Below the pieces are notes generated by a model. The model saw only the letters and a program-made list of their open reading frames with translations. It was not told the DNA's origin and did no database searches. From Tetragonia tetragonoides (taxonomy: Eukaryota > Streptophyta > Magnoliopsida > Caryophyllales > Aizoaceae): 64,000 nt of DNA. Below are positions 8,971 through 20,678 of this stretch, piece by piece (within the stretch, counting starts at the first letter, position 1; every line of letters begins with the position of its first letter). A program made the translations under genes and the position numbers. The DNA is taken from NCBI GenBank assembly GCA_038025085.1, contig CM076140.1:27250501-27314500 (forward strand). Direction: 5' to 3'.

Positions 8971-9754
8971 TGATACGTTTGCAATTACAACCTTAGCAAT
9001 TTGTAAACAAAAACAGAGGATTAAGAGAAGAAAGGATAATGAGTATCACCACCAAAGCTATAAAGGATTAAACCACCAAGCTATGGATAAAGAATACTAC
9101 TTGCTCACCAAATAACCCTAAGATTATTGTAAAGAACGCAAGATTTGTAAGAAGGCAGCAGCCGTGTATTTTTCATTCATCAACAAGTGCCTTTTACATC
9201 AGCTGTTCTTACATATTTATAGGGGTCACAAATGTGCCCTAATAACCTAAGAATACTCTAGAAAGGGTGAGCTGTCCAAGAGTAGTGCCCAAGCAAAATG
9301 AAACTTCAGTATTTTGCCCAGAAATGAGCCAAATACGTGCAGTACAATTTGGAGCGCATTTCCTTCCGTTTTGGACCACTTGACAGCTGTTGCTTCTCCT
9401 TGCATAAGGACAAACGTGGGTGAGCTGTAAGGAGCCTCATTCTTCATCCTTACCTGCCCCATGTGCTCTTAGGCGCGCCTTACTCAGCAACTACTTAAGG
9501 AATTCAAATAACAACTAATTACATTTGTTAATTATGCTAAATACATGCAGGGTGCACTACAACTAACACTAATCACAAATGCTTATTTGTACGGATTAAT
9601 CTTGTACGGACATAACCTAGATTAAGTGGCCAAAAGGACACTAAGACCTCTAGGACCAGAATTATCACCATTCAAATGTGAGAGAGTCCCAAATGCCATG
9701 ATAAATGCATTAATGCTCACGCTCGTAACTTGATGACCTGATGCTAACGCATCA
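8971..9754 (-). repeat. 5' LTR of the retrotransposon
   Basis: This is the 784-bp partner of 4658-5441, at a constant offset of 4313, with no length difference and one substitution (T at 9447). It carries the promoter that would drive the genomic transcript on the minus strand. The termini TG and CA are intact and the GAATG target duplication follows at 9755. Confidence 0.97.
9214..9222 (-). promoter_or_regulatory. TATA box in the 5' LTR
   Basis: The minus strand reads CTATAAATA about 540 bases into the LTR in element direction. Transcription would begin some 30 bases further on, near 9185, making U3 about 570 bp and R-U5 about 215 bp. The exact start site and the polyadenylation signal were not identified. 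Confidence 0.7.
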
Positions 9755-9759
9755 GAATG
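9755..9759. repeat. Target site duplication GAATG, right copy
   Basis: Direct repeat of 4653-4657. The satellite monomer resumes here as gaatgtttcagattgc, in phase with the part interrupted at 4657. Confidence 0.97.
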
Positions 9760-10260
9760 TTTCAGATTGCAAACAAGCTTCAACTCAAGCTTTTGAATGC
9801 ATTTATGCGTTTTAAAAGCTCATACGAGTAGGGTGAAAGAGATTTGAATTCTTTTGTGTTGTATATTAAGAGAAAGCATCCAAATACTTTGTTTGGATTT
9901 ATTTGAGTGTGAAACTACACCTAGGAAGTTTACAAGTACAAACAAGCTTCAACTCAAGCTTTTGTTTGCATTTACGCGTTTTAAAAGCTCATACGAGTAG
10001 GGTGAAAGAGATTTGAGTTCTTTTGTGTTGTATAGTAAGAGAAAGCATCCAAATACTTTGTTTGGATTCATTTGAGTGTGAAACTACACCTGGGATGTTT
10101 ACAAGTACAAACAAGCTTCAACTCAAGCTTTTGAATGCATTTACGCGTTTTAAAAGCTCATACGAGTAGGGTGAAAGAGATTTGAATTCTTTTGTGTTGT
10201 ATATTAAGAGAAAGCACCAAAATGTTTTGTTTGCATTCATTTGAGTATGAAACTACACCA

Positions 10261-10936
10261 ATAATGTTTTAAAGTTCAAACAAGCTTCAACTCAAGGTTT
10301 TGAATGCATTTACGCGTTTTAAAAGCTCATACGGGTAGGGTGAAAGAGATTTGAGTTCTTTTGTGTTGTATATTAAGAGAAAGCATCCAAATACTTTGTT
10401 TGGATTTATCTGAGTGTGAAACTACACCTTGGATGTTTACAAGTACAAACAAGCTTCAACTCAAGCTTTTGAATGCATTTACGCGTTTTAAAAGCTCATA
10501 CGAGTAGGGTGAAAGAGATTTGAATTCTTTTGTGTTGTATATTAAGAGAAAGCACCCAAATGTTTTGTTTGCATTCATTTGAGTATGAAACTACACCAAT
10601 AATGTTTTAAAGTTCAAACAAGCTTCAACTCAAGGTTTTGAATGCATTTACGCGTTTTAAAAGCTCATACGAGTAGGGTGAAAGAGATTTGAGTTCTTTT
10701 GTGTTGTATATTAAGAGAAAGCATACAAATACTTTGTTTTCTTTCACTTGAGTGTGAAACTACACCTAGGAAGTTTACAAGTACAAACTAGCTTCAACTC
10801 AAGCGTTTGAATGCATTTACGCGTTTTAAAAGCTCATACGAGTAGGGTGAAAGAGATTTGAGTTCTTTTGTGTTGTATATTAAGAGAAAGCATCCAAATA
10901 CTTTGTTTGCATTCATTTGAGTATGAAACCACACCA
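10261..10936. repeat. Local dimer (338-bp) duplication with a private variant
   Basis: The rare combination ataatgttttaaagttcaaac followed by caaggttttg starts at 10261 and again at 10599, a step of 338 bases or two monomers. A monomer of the other subtype sits between them. This is a short-range duplication of a monomer pair. Confidence 0.7.
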
Positions 10937-10956
10937 AGAATGTTTACATGTACAAA

Positions 10957-11771
10957 CAAGTTTCAACTCAAGCTTTTGAATGCATTTACGCGTTTTAAAA
11001 GCTCTTACGACTAGGGTGATATAGATTGAATTCTTTTGTGTTGCATATTAAGATAAAGCACCAAAGTTTTGTTTGCATTCATTTGACTATGAAACTAGAT
11101 CAACAATGTTTCAAATTGCAAACAAGCTTCAACTCAAGCTTTTGAATGCATTTACGTGTTTTAAAAGCTCATACGAGTAGGGTGAAAGAGATTTGAGTTC
11201 TGTTGTGTTGTATATTAAGAGAAAGCATCCAAATACTTTGTTTGCATTCATTTGAGTGTGAAACTTCACCTAGGATGTTTACAAGTAAAAACAAGCTTCA
11301 ACTCAAGCTTTTGAATGCATTTACGCGTTTTAAAAGCTCATACGAGTAGGGTGAAAGAGATTTGAGTTATTTTGTGTTATATATTAAGGGAAAGAATCCA
11401 AATACTTTGTTTGCATTCATATGAGAGTGAAAACTACATCTAGGATGTTTACAAGTACAAAGAAGCTTCAACTCAAGCTTTTGAATGCATTTACGCGTTT
11501 TAAAAGCTCATACGAGTAGGGTGAAAGAGATTTGAATTCTTTTGTGTTGTATATTAAGAGAAAGCACCCAAATGTTTTGTTTGCATTCATTTGAGTATGA
11601 AACTACATCAAGAATGTTTCAAATTGCAAACAAGCTTCAACTCAAGCTTTTGAATACATTTACGCGTTTTAAAAGCTCATACAAGTAGGGTGAACGAGAT
11701 CTGAGTTCTGTTGTGTTGTATATTAAGAGAAGGCATCCAAATACTTTGTTTGCATTCATTTGAGTGTGAAA
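10957..11771. repeat. Satellite segment paralogous to 2986-3800
   Basis: Second copy of the block described at 2986-3800, at a constant offset of 7971. Differences include ttgcatattaagataaag near 11040 and a lone base change at about 11095 (aac for aag). The copy at 2986 lies to the left of the retroelement and this one to the right. Confidence 0.85.
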
Positions 11772-13495
11772 ACTACATCTAGGATGTTTACAAGTACAAA
11801 CAAGCTTCAACTCAAGCTTTTGAATGCATTTACGCGTTTTAAAAGCTCATACGAGTAGGGTGAAAGAGATTTGAGTTCTTTTGTGTTGTATATTAAGAGA
11901 AAGCATCCAAATATTTTGTTTGCATTCAATTGAGTGTGAAACTACACCTAGGATGTTTTCAAGTACAAACAAGCTTCAACTCAAGCTTTTGAATGCATTT
12001 ACGCGTTTTAACAGCTCTTACGACTAGGGTGATAGAGATTGAATTCTTTTGTGTTGTATATTAAGAGAAAGCACCAAAGTTTTGTTTGCATTCATTTGAG
12101 TATGAAACTACACCAAGAATGTTTCAGATTGCAAACAAGCTTCAACTCAAGCCTTTGAATGCATTTACTTGTTTTAAATGCTCATACGAGTAGGGTGAAA
12201 GAGATTTGAATTCTTTTGTGTTATATATTAAGAGAAAGCATCCAAATACTTTGTTTGCATTCATATGAGTGTGAAAACTACATCTAGTATGTTTACAAGT
12301 ACAAACAAGCTTCAGCTCAAGCTTTTGAATGCATTTACTCGTTTTAACAGCTCATACGAGTAGGGTGATAGAGATTTAGTTCTTTTGTGTTGTATATTAA
12401 GAGAAAGCACCCAAATGTTTAGTTTGCATTCATTTGAGTATGAAACCACACCTAGGATGTTTACAAGTACAAACAAGCTTCAACTCAAGCTGTTGAATGC
12501 ATTTACGCGTTTTAAAAGCTCATACGAGTAGGGTGAATGAGATTTGAGTTGTTTTGTGTTGAATATTAAGAGAAAGCATCCAAATACATTGTTTGGATTC
12601 ACTTGAGTGTGAAACTACACCTAGGAAGTTTACAAGTACAAACAAGCTTCAACTCAAGCTTTTGTATGCATTTACGTGTTTTAAAAGCTCATACGAGCAG
12701 GGTGAAAGAGATTTGAGTTCTTTTGTGTTGTATATTAAGGGAAAACATCCAAATACTTTGTTTGCATTCAATTTAGTGTGAAACTACACCTAGGATGTTT
12801 ACAAGTACAAACAAGCTTCAACTCAAGCTTTTGAATGCATTTACGCGTTTTAACAGCTCTTACGACTAGGGTGATAGAGATGGAATTCTTTTGTGTTGTA
12901 TATTAAGAGAAAGCACCAAAAGTTTTGTTTGCATTCATTTGAGTATGAAACTACATCAAGAATGTTTCAAATTGCAAACAAGATTCAACTCAAGCTTTTG
13001 AATGCATTTACGCGTTTTAAAAGCTCATACGAGTAGGGTGAAAGAGATTTGAATTCTTTTGTGTTGTATATTAAGAGAAAGCATCCAAATACTTTGTTTG
13101 CATTCATTTGAGTGTGAAAACTACATCTAGGATGTTTACAAGTACAAACAAGCTTCAACTCAAGCTTTTGAATGCATTTACGCGTTTTAAAAGCTCATAC
13201 GAGTAGGGCGAAAGAGATTTGAATTCTTTTGTGTTGTATATTAAGAGAAAGCATCCAAATACTTTGTTTGTATTCATATGAGTGTGAAAACTACATCTAG
13301 GATGTTTACAAGTACAAACAAGCTTCAACTCAAGCTTTTGAATGCATTTACTCGTTTTAACAGCTCATACGAGTAGGGTGATAGAGATTTAGTTCTTTTT
13401 TGTTGTATATTAAGAGAAAGCACCCAAATGTTTTGTTTGCATTCATTTGAGTATGAAACCACACCTAGGATGTTTACAAGTACAAACAAGCTTCA

Positions 13496-13519
13496 ACTCA
13501 AGGTTTTACTCAAGGTATT
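13496..13519. repeat. 12-bp microduplication inside a monomer
   Basis: Actcaaggtttt (13496-13507) is followed directly by actcaaggtatt (13508-13519), lengthening the monomer by 12 bases. No other copy carries it, so it looks like a recent replication slip. Confidence 0.85.
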
Positions 13520-13583
13520 GAATGCATTTACGCGTTTTAAAAGCTCATACGAGTAGGGTGAAAGAGATTTGAGTTCTTTTGTG

Positions 13584-14080
13584 TTGTACATTAAGAGAAA
13601 GCATACAAATACTTTGTTTGCATTCATTTGAGTGTGAAACTATACCTATGATGTTTACAAGTACAAACAAGCTTCAACTCAAGCTTTTGAATGTATTTAC
13701 GCGTTTTAACAGCTCTTACGACTAGGGTGATAGAGATTGAATTCTTTTGTGTTGTATATTAAGAGAAAGCACCAAATGTTTTGTTTGCATTCATTTGTGT
13801 ATGAAACTACACCAAGAATGTTTCCAATTGCAAACAAGCTTCAACTCAAGGTTTTGAATGCATTTACGCGTTTTAAAAGCTCATACGAGTAGGGTGAAAG
13901 AGATTTGAGTTCTTTTGTGTTGTACATTAAGAGAAAGCATACAAATACTTTGTTTGCATTCATTTGAGTGTGAAACTATACCTATGATGTTTACAAGTAC
14001 AAACAAGCTTCAACTCAAGCTTTTGAATGTATTTACGCGTTTTAACAGCTCTTACGACTAGGGTGATAGAGATTGAATTC
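13584..14080. repeat. Local dimer (336-bp) duplication
   Basis: The variants ttgtacattaagag (13584 and 13920) and ctatacctatgatg (near 13640 and 13976) recur at 336 bases, together with the intervening gtatttacgcg change. The pair of monomers was copied as a unit. Confidence 0.75.
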
Positions 14081-16440
14081 TTTTGTGTTGTATATTAAGA
14101 GAAAGCACCAAATGTTTTGTTTGCATTCATTTGTGTATGAAACTACACCAAGAATGTTTCCATTTGCAAACAAGCTTCAACTCAAGCTTTTGAATGCATT
14201 TACGCGTTTTAAAAGCTCATACGAGAAGGGTGAAAGAGATTTGATTTCTTTTGTGTTGTATATTAAGAGAAAGAATCCAAATACTTTGTTTGCATTCGTT
14301 TGAGTGTGGAAACTACATCTAGGATGTTTACAAGTACAAACAAGCCTCAACTCAAGCTTTTGAATGCATTTACGCGTTTTAAAAGCTCATACGAATAGGA
14401 TGAGAGAGATTTGAATTCTTTTGTGTTGTATATTAAGTGAAAGCATCCAAATACTTTGTTTGCATTCATATGAGTGTGAAAACTACATCTAGGATGTTTA
14501 CAAGTACAAACAAGCTTAAACTCAAGCTTTTGAATGCATTTACTCGTTTTAACAGCTCTTACGACTAGGGTGATAGAGATTGAGTTCTTTTGTCTTGTAT
14601 ATTAAGAGAAAGCACCGAAATGTTTTGCTTGCATTCATTTAAGTATGAAACCACACCTAGGATGTTTACAAGTGCAAACAAGCTTCAACTCAAGCTTTTG
14701 AATCCATTTCCGCGTTTTAAAAGCTCATACGAGTAGGGTGAAAGAGATTTTGAGTTCTTTTGTGTTGTATATTAAAGAAAGCATCCAAATAGTTTGTTTG
14801 CATTCATTTGAGTGTGAAACTACACCTAGGAAGTTTACAAGTACAAACAAGCTTCAACTCAAGCTTTTGAATGCATTTAGGCGTTTTAAAAGCTCATACG
14901 AGTAGGGTGAAAGAGATTTGAGTTCTTTTGTGTTGTATATTAAGAGAAAGCATCCAAATACTTTGTTTGCATTCAATTGAGTGTGAAACTACACCTAGGA
15001 TGTTTACAAGTACAAACAAGATTCAACTCAAGCTTTTGAATGCATTCACGCGTTTTAACAGCTCTTACGACTAGGGTGATAGAGATTGAATTCGTTTGTG
15101 TTGTATATTAAGAGAAAGCACCAAAAGTTTTGTTTGCATTCATTTGAGTATGAAACTACATCAAGAATGTTTCAAATTGAAAACAAGCTTCAACTCAAGC
15201 TTTTAAATGCATTTACGCGTTTTAAAAGCTCATACGAGTAGGGTGAAAGAGATTTGAATTCTTTTGTGTTGTATATTAAGAGAAAGCATCCAAATACTTT
15301 GTTTGTATTCATTTGAGTGTGAAAACTACATCTAGGATGTTTACAAGTACAAACAAGCTTCAACTCAAGCTTTTGAATGCATTTACTCGTTTTAACACCT
15401 CTTACGACTAGGGTGATAGAGATTGAGTTCTTTTGTGTTGTATATTAAGAGAAAGCACCCAAATGTTTTGTTTACATTCATTTGGGTATGAAACCACACC
15501 TAGGATGTTTACAAGTACAAACAAGCTTCAACTCAACTTTTTGAATGCATTTACTCGTTTTAACACCTCTTACGACTAGGGTGATAGAGATTGAGTTCTT
15601 TTGTGTTGTATATTAAGAGAAAGCAGCCAAATGTTTTGTTTGCATCCATTTGAGTATGAAACCACACCTAGGATGTTTACAAGTACAAACAAGCTTCAAG
15701 TCAAGCTTTTGAATGCATTTACACGTTTTAAAAGCTCTTACGAGTAGCGTGAAAGAGATTTTGAGTTCTTTTGTGTTGTATATTAAGAGAAAGCATCCAA
15801 ATACATTGTTTGGATTCACTTGTGTGTGAAACTACACCAAGAATGTTTACAAGTACAAATAATCTTCAACTCAAGCTTTTGAATGCATTTACGGGTTTTA
15901 AAAGCTCATACGAGTAGGGTGAAAGAGATTTTGAGTTCCTTTGTGTTGTATATTAAGAGAAAGCATACAAATAATTCGTTTGAATTCAATTGAGTGTGAA
16001 ACTACACCTAGGATGTTTACAAGTACAAACAAGCTTCAACTCAAGCTTTTGAATGCATTTACGCGTTTTAACAGCTCTTACGACTAGGGTGATAGAGATT
16101 GAGTTCTTTTGTGTTGTATATTAAGAGAAAGCACCCAAATGTTTTGTTTGCATTCATTTGAGTATGAAACTACACCAAGACTGTTTTAAAGTGCAAACAA
16201 GCTTCAACTCAAGCTTTTGAATGCATTTACGCGTTTTAAAAGCTCATACGAATAGGGTGAAAGAGATTTGAGTTCTTTTGTAATGTATATTAAGAGAAAG
16301 CACCCAAATGATTTGTTTGCATTCATTTGAGTATGAAACTACACCAAGAATGTTTTAAAGTGCAAACAAGCTTCAATTCAAGGTTTTGAATGCATTTACG
16401 CGTTTTAAAAGCTCATACGAGTAGGGTGAAAGAGATTTGA

Positions 16441-19400
16441 GTTCTTTTGTGTTTAATATTAAGAGAAAGCATCCAAATACATTGTTTGGATTCACTTGTG
16501 TGTGAAACTACACCTAGGAAGTTTACAAGTACAAACAAGCTTCAACTCAAGCTTTTGAATGCATTTACGCGTTTTAAAAGCTCGTACGAGTAGGGTGAAA
16601 GAGATTTGAGTTCTTTTGTGTTGTATATTAAGAGAAAGCATCCAAATACTTTGTTTGCATTCAATTGAGTGTGAAACTACACCTAGGATGTTTACAAGTA
16701 CAAACAAGCTTCAACTCAAGCTTTTGAATGCATTTACGCGTTTTAAAAGCTCATACGAGTAGGGTGAAAGAGATTTGAGTTCTTTTGTGTTGTAGATTAA
16801 GAGAAAGCATACAAATACTTTTTTTGCATTCATTTGAGTGTGAAACTACACCTATGATGTTTACAAGTACAAACAAGCTTCAACTCAAGCTTTTGAATGC
16901 ATTTACGCGTTTTAACAGCTCTTACGACTAGGGTGATAGAGATTGAATTCTTTTGTGTTGTATATTAAGAGAAAGCACCAAATGTTTTGTTTGCATTCAT
17001 TTGTGTATGAAACTACACCAAGAATGTTTCCAATTGCAAACAAGCTTCAACTCAAGCTTTTGAATGCATTTACGCGTTTTAAAAGCTCATACGAGTAGGG
17101 TGAAAGAGATTTGAATTCTTTTGTGTTGTATATTAAGAGAAAGCATCCAAATACTTTGTTTGTATTCATATGAGTGTGAAAACTACATCTAGGATGTTTA
17201 CAAGTACAAACAAGCCTCAACTCAAGCTTTTGAATGCATTTACGCGTTTTAAAAGCTCATACGAATAGGGTGAAAGAGATTTGAGTTCTTTTGTGTTGTA
17301 TATTAAGAGAAAGCACCCAAATGTTTTGTTTGCATTCATTTGAGTATGAAACTACACCAAGAATGTTTTAAAGTGCAAACAAGCTTCAACTCAAGGTTTT
17401 GAATGCATTTACGCGTTTTAAAAGCTCATACGAGTAGGGTGAAAGAGATTTGAGTTCTTTTGTGTTTAATATTAAGAGAAAGCATCCAAATACATTGTTT
17501 GGATTGACTTGTGTGTGAAACTACACCTAGGAAGTTTACAAGTACAAACAAGCTTCAACTCAAGCTTTTGAATGCATTTACGCGTTTTAAAAGCTCTTAC
17601 GACTAGGGTGAAAGAGATTTGAGTTCTTTTGTGTTGTATATTAAGAGAAAGCATCCAAATACTTTGTTTGCATTCAATTGAGTGTGAAACTACACCTAGG
17701 ATGTTTACAAGTACAAACAAGCTTCAACTCAAGCTTTTGAATGCATTAACGCGTTTTAAAAGCTCATACGAGTAGGGTGAAAGAGATTTGAGTTCTTTTG
17801 TGTTGTAGATTAAGAGAAAGCATACAAATACTTTGTTTGCATTCATTTGAGTGTGAAACTACACCTATGATGTTTACAAGTACAAACAAGCTTCAACTCA
17901 AGCTTTTGAATGCATTTTAGGCGTTTTAAAAGCTCATACGAGTAGGGTGAAAGAGATTTGAGTTCTTTTGTGTTGTATATTAAGAGAAAGCATCCAAATA
18001 CTTTGTTTGCATTCAATTGAGTGTGAAACTACACCTAGGATGTTTACAAGTACAAACAAGCTTCAACTCAAGCTTTTGAATGCATTAACGCGTATTAAAA
18101 GCTCATACGAGTAGGGTGAAAGAGATTTGAATTCTTTTGTGTTGTATATTAAGAGAAAGAATCCAAATACTTTGTTTGCATTCATTTGAGTGTGAAAACT
18201 ACATCTAGGATGTTTACAAGTACAAACAACCTTCAACTCAAGCTTTTGAATGCATTTACTCGTTTTAACAGCTCTTACGACTAGGGCGATAGAGATTGAG
18301 TTCTTTTGTGTTGTATATTAAGAGAAAGCACCGAAATGTTTTGCTTGCATTCATTTAAGTATGAAACCACACCTAGGATGTTTACAAGTGCCAACAAGCT
18401 TCAACTCAAGCTTTTGAATCCATTTACGCGTTTTAAAAGCTCATACGAGTAGGGTGAAAGAGATTTTGAGTTCTTTTGTGTTGTATATTAAGAGAAAGCG
18501 TCCAAATACTTTGTTTGCATTCATTTGAGTGTGAAACTACACCTAGGATGTTTACAAGTACAAACAAGCTTCAACTCAAGCTTTTGAATGCATTTTAGGC
18601 GTTTTAAAAGCTCATACGAGTAGGGTGAAAGAGATTTGAGTTCTTTTGTGTTGTATATTAAGAGAAAGCATCCAAATACTTTGTTTACATTCAATTGAGT
18701 GTGAAACTACACCTAGGATGTTTACAAGTACAAACAAGCTTCAACTCAAGCTTTTGAATGCATTCACGCGTTTTAACAGCTCTTACGACTAGGGTGATAG
18801 AGATTGAATTCGTTTGTGTTGTATATTAAGAGAAAGCACCAAAAGTTTTGTTTGCATTCATTTGAGTATGAAACTACATCAAGAATGTTTCAAATTGCAA
18901 ACAAGCTTCAACTCAAGCTTTTGAATTCATTTACGCGTTTTAAAAGCTCATACGAGTAGGGTGAAACAGATTTGAATTCTTTTGTGTTGTATATTAAGAG
19001 AAAGCATCCAAATACTTTGTTTGCATTCATTTGAGTGTGAAAACTAGATCTAGGATGTTTACAAGTACAAACAAGCTTCAACTCAAGCTTTTGAATGCAT
19101 TTACTCGTTTTAACACCTCTTACGACTAGGGTGATAGAGATTGAGTTCTTTTGTGTTGTATATTAAGAGAAAGCACCCAAATGTTCTGTTTGCATTCATT
19201 TGAGTATGAAACCACACCTAGGATGTTTACAAGTACAAACAAGCTTCAACTCAACCTTTTGAATGCATTTACTCGTTTTAACACCTCTTACGACCATGGT
19301 GATAGAGATTGAGTTCTTTTGTGTTGTATATTAAGAGAAAGCACCCAAATGTTTTGTTTGCATTCATTTGAGTATGAAACCACACCTAGGATGTTTAGAA

Positions 19401-20666
19401 GTGCAAACAAGCTTCAAGTCATGCTTTTGAATGCATTTACACGTTTTAAAAGCTCATACGAGTAGCGTGAAAGAGATTTTGAGTTCTTTTGTGTTGTATA
19501 TTAAGAGAAAGCACCCAAATGTTTTGTTTGCATTCATTTGAGTATGAAACTACACCAAGAATGTTTTAAAGTGCAAACAAGCTTCAACTCAAGGTTTTGA
19601 ATGCATTTACGCGTTTCAAAAGCTCATACGAGTAGGGTGAAAGAGATTTTGAGTTCTTTTTTGTTGTATATTAGGAGAAAGCATACAAATACTTTGTTTG
19701 CATTCAATTGAGTGTGAAACTACACCTAGGACGTTTACAAGTACAAACAAGCTTCAACTCAAGCTTTTGAATGCATTTACGCGTTTTAACAGCTCTTACG
19801 ACTAGGGTGATAGAGATTGAGTTCTTTTGTGTTGTATATTAAGAGAAAGCACCCAAATGTTTTGTTTGCATTCATTTGAGTATGAAACTACACCAAGACT
19901 GTTTTAAAGTGCAAACAAGCTTCAACTCAAGGTTTTGAATGCATTTACGCGTTTTAAACGCTCATACGAATAGGGTGAAAGAGATTTGAGTTCTTTTGTG
20001 TTGTATATTAAGAGAAAGCACCCAAATGTTTTGTTTGCATTCATTTGAGTATGAAACTACACCAAGAATGTTTTAAAGTGCAAACAAGCTTCAAGTCATG
20101 CTTTTGAATGCATTTACACGTTTTAAAAGCTCATACGAGTAGCGTGAAAGAGATTTTGAGTTCTTTTGTGTTGTATATTAAGAGAAAGCACCCAAATGTT
20201 TTGTTTGCATTCATTTGAGTATGAAACTACACCAAGAATGTTTTAAAGTGCAAACAAGCTTCAACTCAAGGTTTTGAATGCATTTACGCGTTTCAAAAGC
20301 TCATACGAGTAGGGTGAAAGAGATTTTGAGTTCTTTTTTGTTGTATATTAGGAGAAAGCATACAAATACTTTGTTTGCATTCAATTGAGTGTGAAACTAC
20401 ACCTAGGACGTTTACAAGTACAAACAAGCTTCAACTCAAGCTTTTGAATGCATTTACGCGTTTTAACAGCTCTTACGACTAGGGTGATAGAGATTGAGTT
20501 CTTTTGTGTTGTATATTAAGAGAAAGCACCCAAATGTTTTGTTTGCATTCATTTGAGTATGAAACTACACCAAGACTGTTTTAAAGTGCAAACAAGCTTC
20601 AACTCAAGGTTTTGAATGCATTTACGCGTTTTAAACGCTCATACGAATAGGGTGAAAGAGATTTGA
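16441..20666. repeat. 4226-bp tandem block A, copy 1 (25 monomers)
   Basis: Position n in this block matches n+4226 throughout. Checked landmarks are gtgtttaatatt (16451 and 20677), the acgttttaaaagctc run (19441 and 23667) and caaacaagcttcaagtc (20081 and 24307). 4226/25 is 169.04, so the block is 25 whole monomers. Only a few differences to copy 2 were seen: ttacattc near 18690 against ttgcattc, caagactg near 19891 against caagattg, and aagtcatgc near 19416 against aagtcttgc. That implies very high identity and a recent duplication. Confidence 0.92.
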
Positions 20667-20678
20667 GTTCTTTTGTGT
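19403..20678. repeat. 677-bp four-monomer duplication inside block A
   Basis: The segment beginning with gcttcaagtcatgc (19411) recurs at 20088, an offset of 677 bases or four monomers. It includes the rare gcgtttcaaaagctc, attcttttttgttgtatattagg-like and cctaggacg variants. It is nested within the 4226-bp block, and the same nested pair is present in copy 2 (23637 and 24314), so the 677-bp duplication came first. Confidence 0.87.

Larger units (their letters stand above)
4658..9754 (-). mobile_element. CRM-like Ty3/gypsy LTR retrotransposon, integrase-deleted, nested in satellite
   Basis: This is a 5097-bp element transcribed on the minus strand. The order in element direction is 5' LTR (9754-8971), tRNA-Met PBS, short leader, one gag-pol ORF (8803-5309), PPT and 3' LTR (5441-4658). 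It is bounded by TG...CA termini and GAATG target duplications. Domain order Gag, zinc knuckle, protease, RT, RNase H, integrase marks Ty3/gypsy. The C-terminal GPF module, the tail resembling the CRM integrase extension, the ORF running across the PPT into the LTR, and LTRs starting TGATG all favour the CRM clade of centromeric chromoviruses. I see no classical chromodomain. Most of the integrase is absent, so the copy should not be autonomous. The clade assignment is from recognition and was not checked by a phylogeny. Confidence 0.93.

Noticed and set aside
16492..16707. Repeated short minus-strand open frames with near-identical peptides (for example at 16492, 17472, 20718, 21698, 40646, 47153)
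   Set aside because: They are readings of the satellite itself, span one to one and a half monomers, and recur because the DNA recurs. No start context, codon bias or domain supports them.
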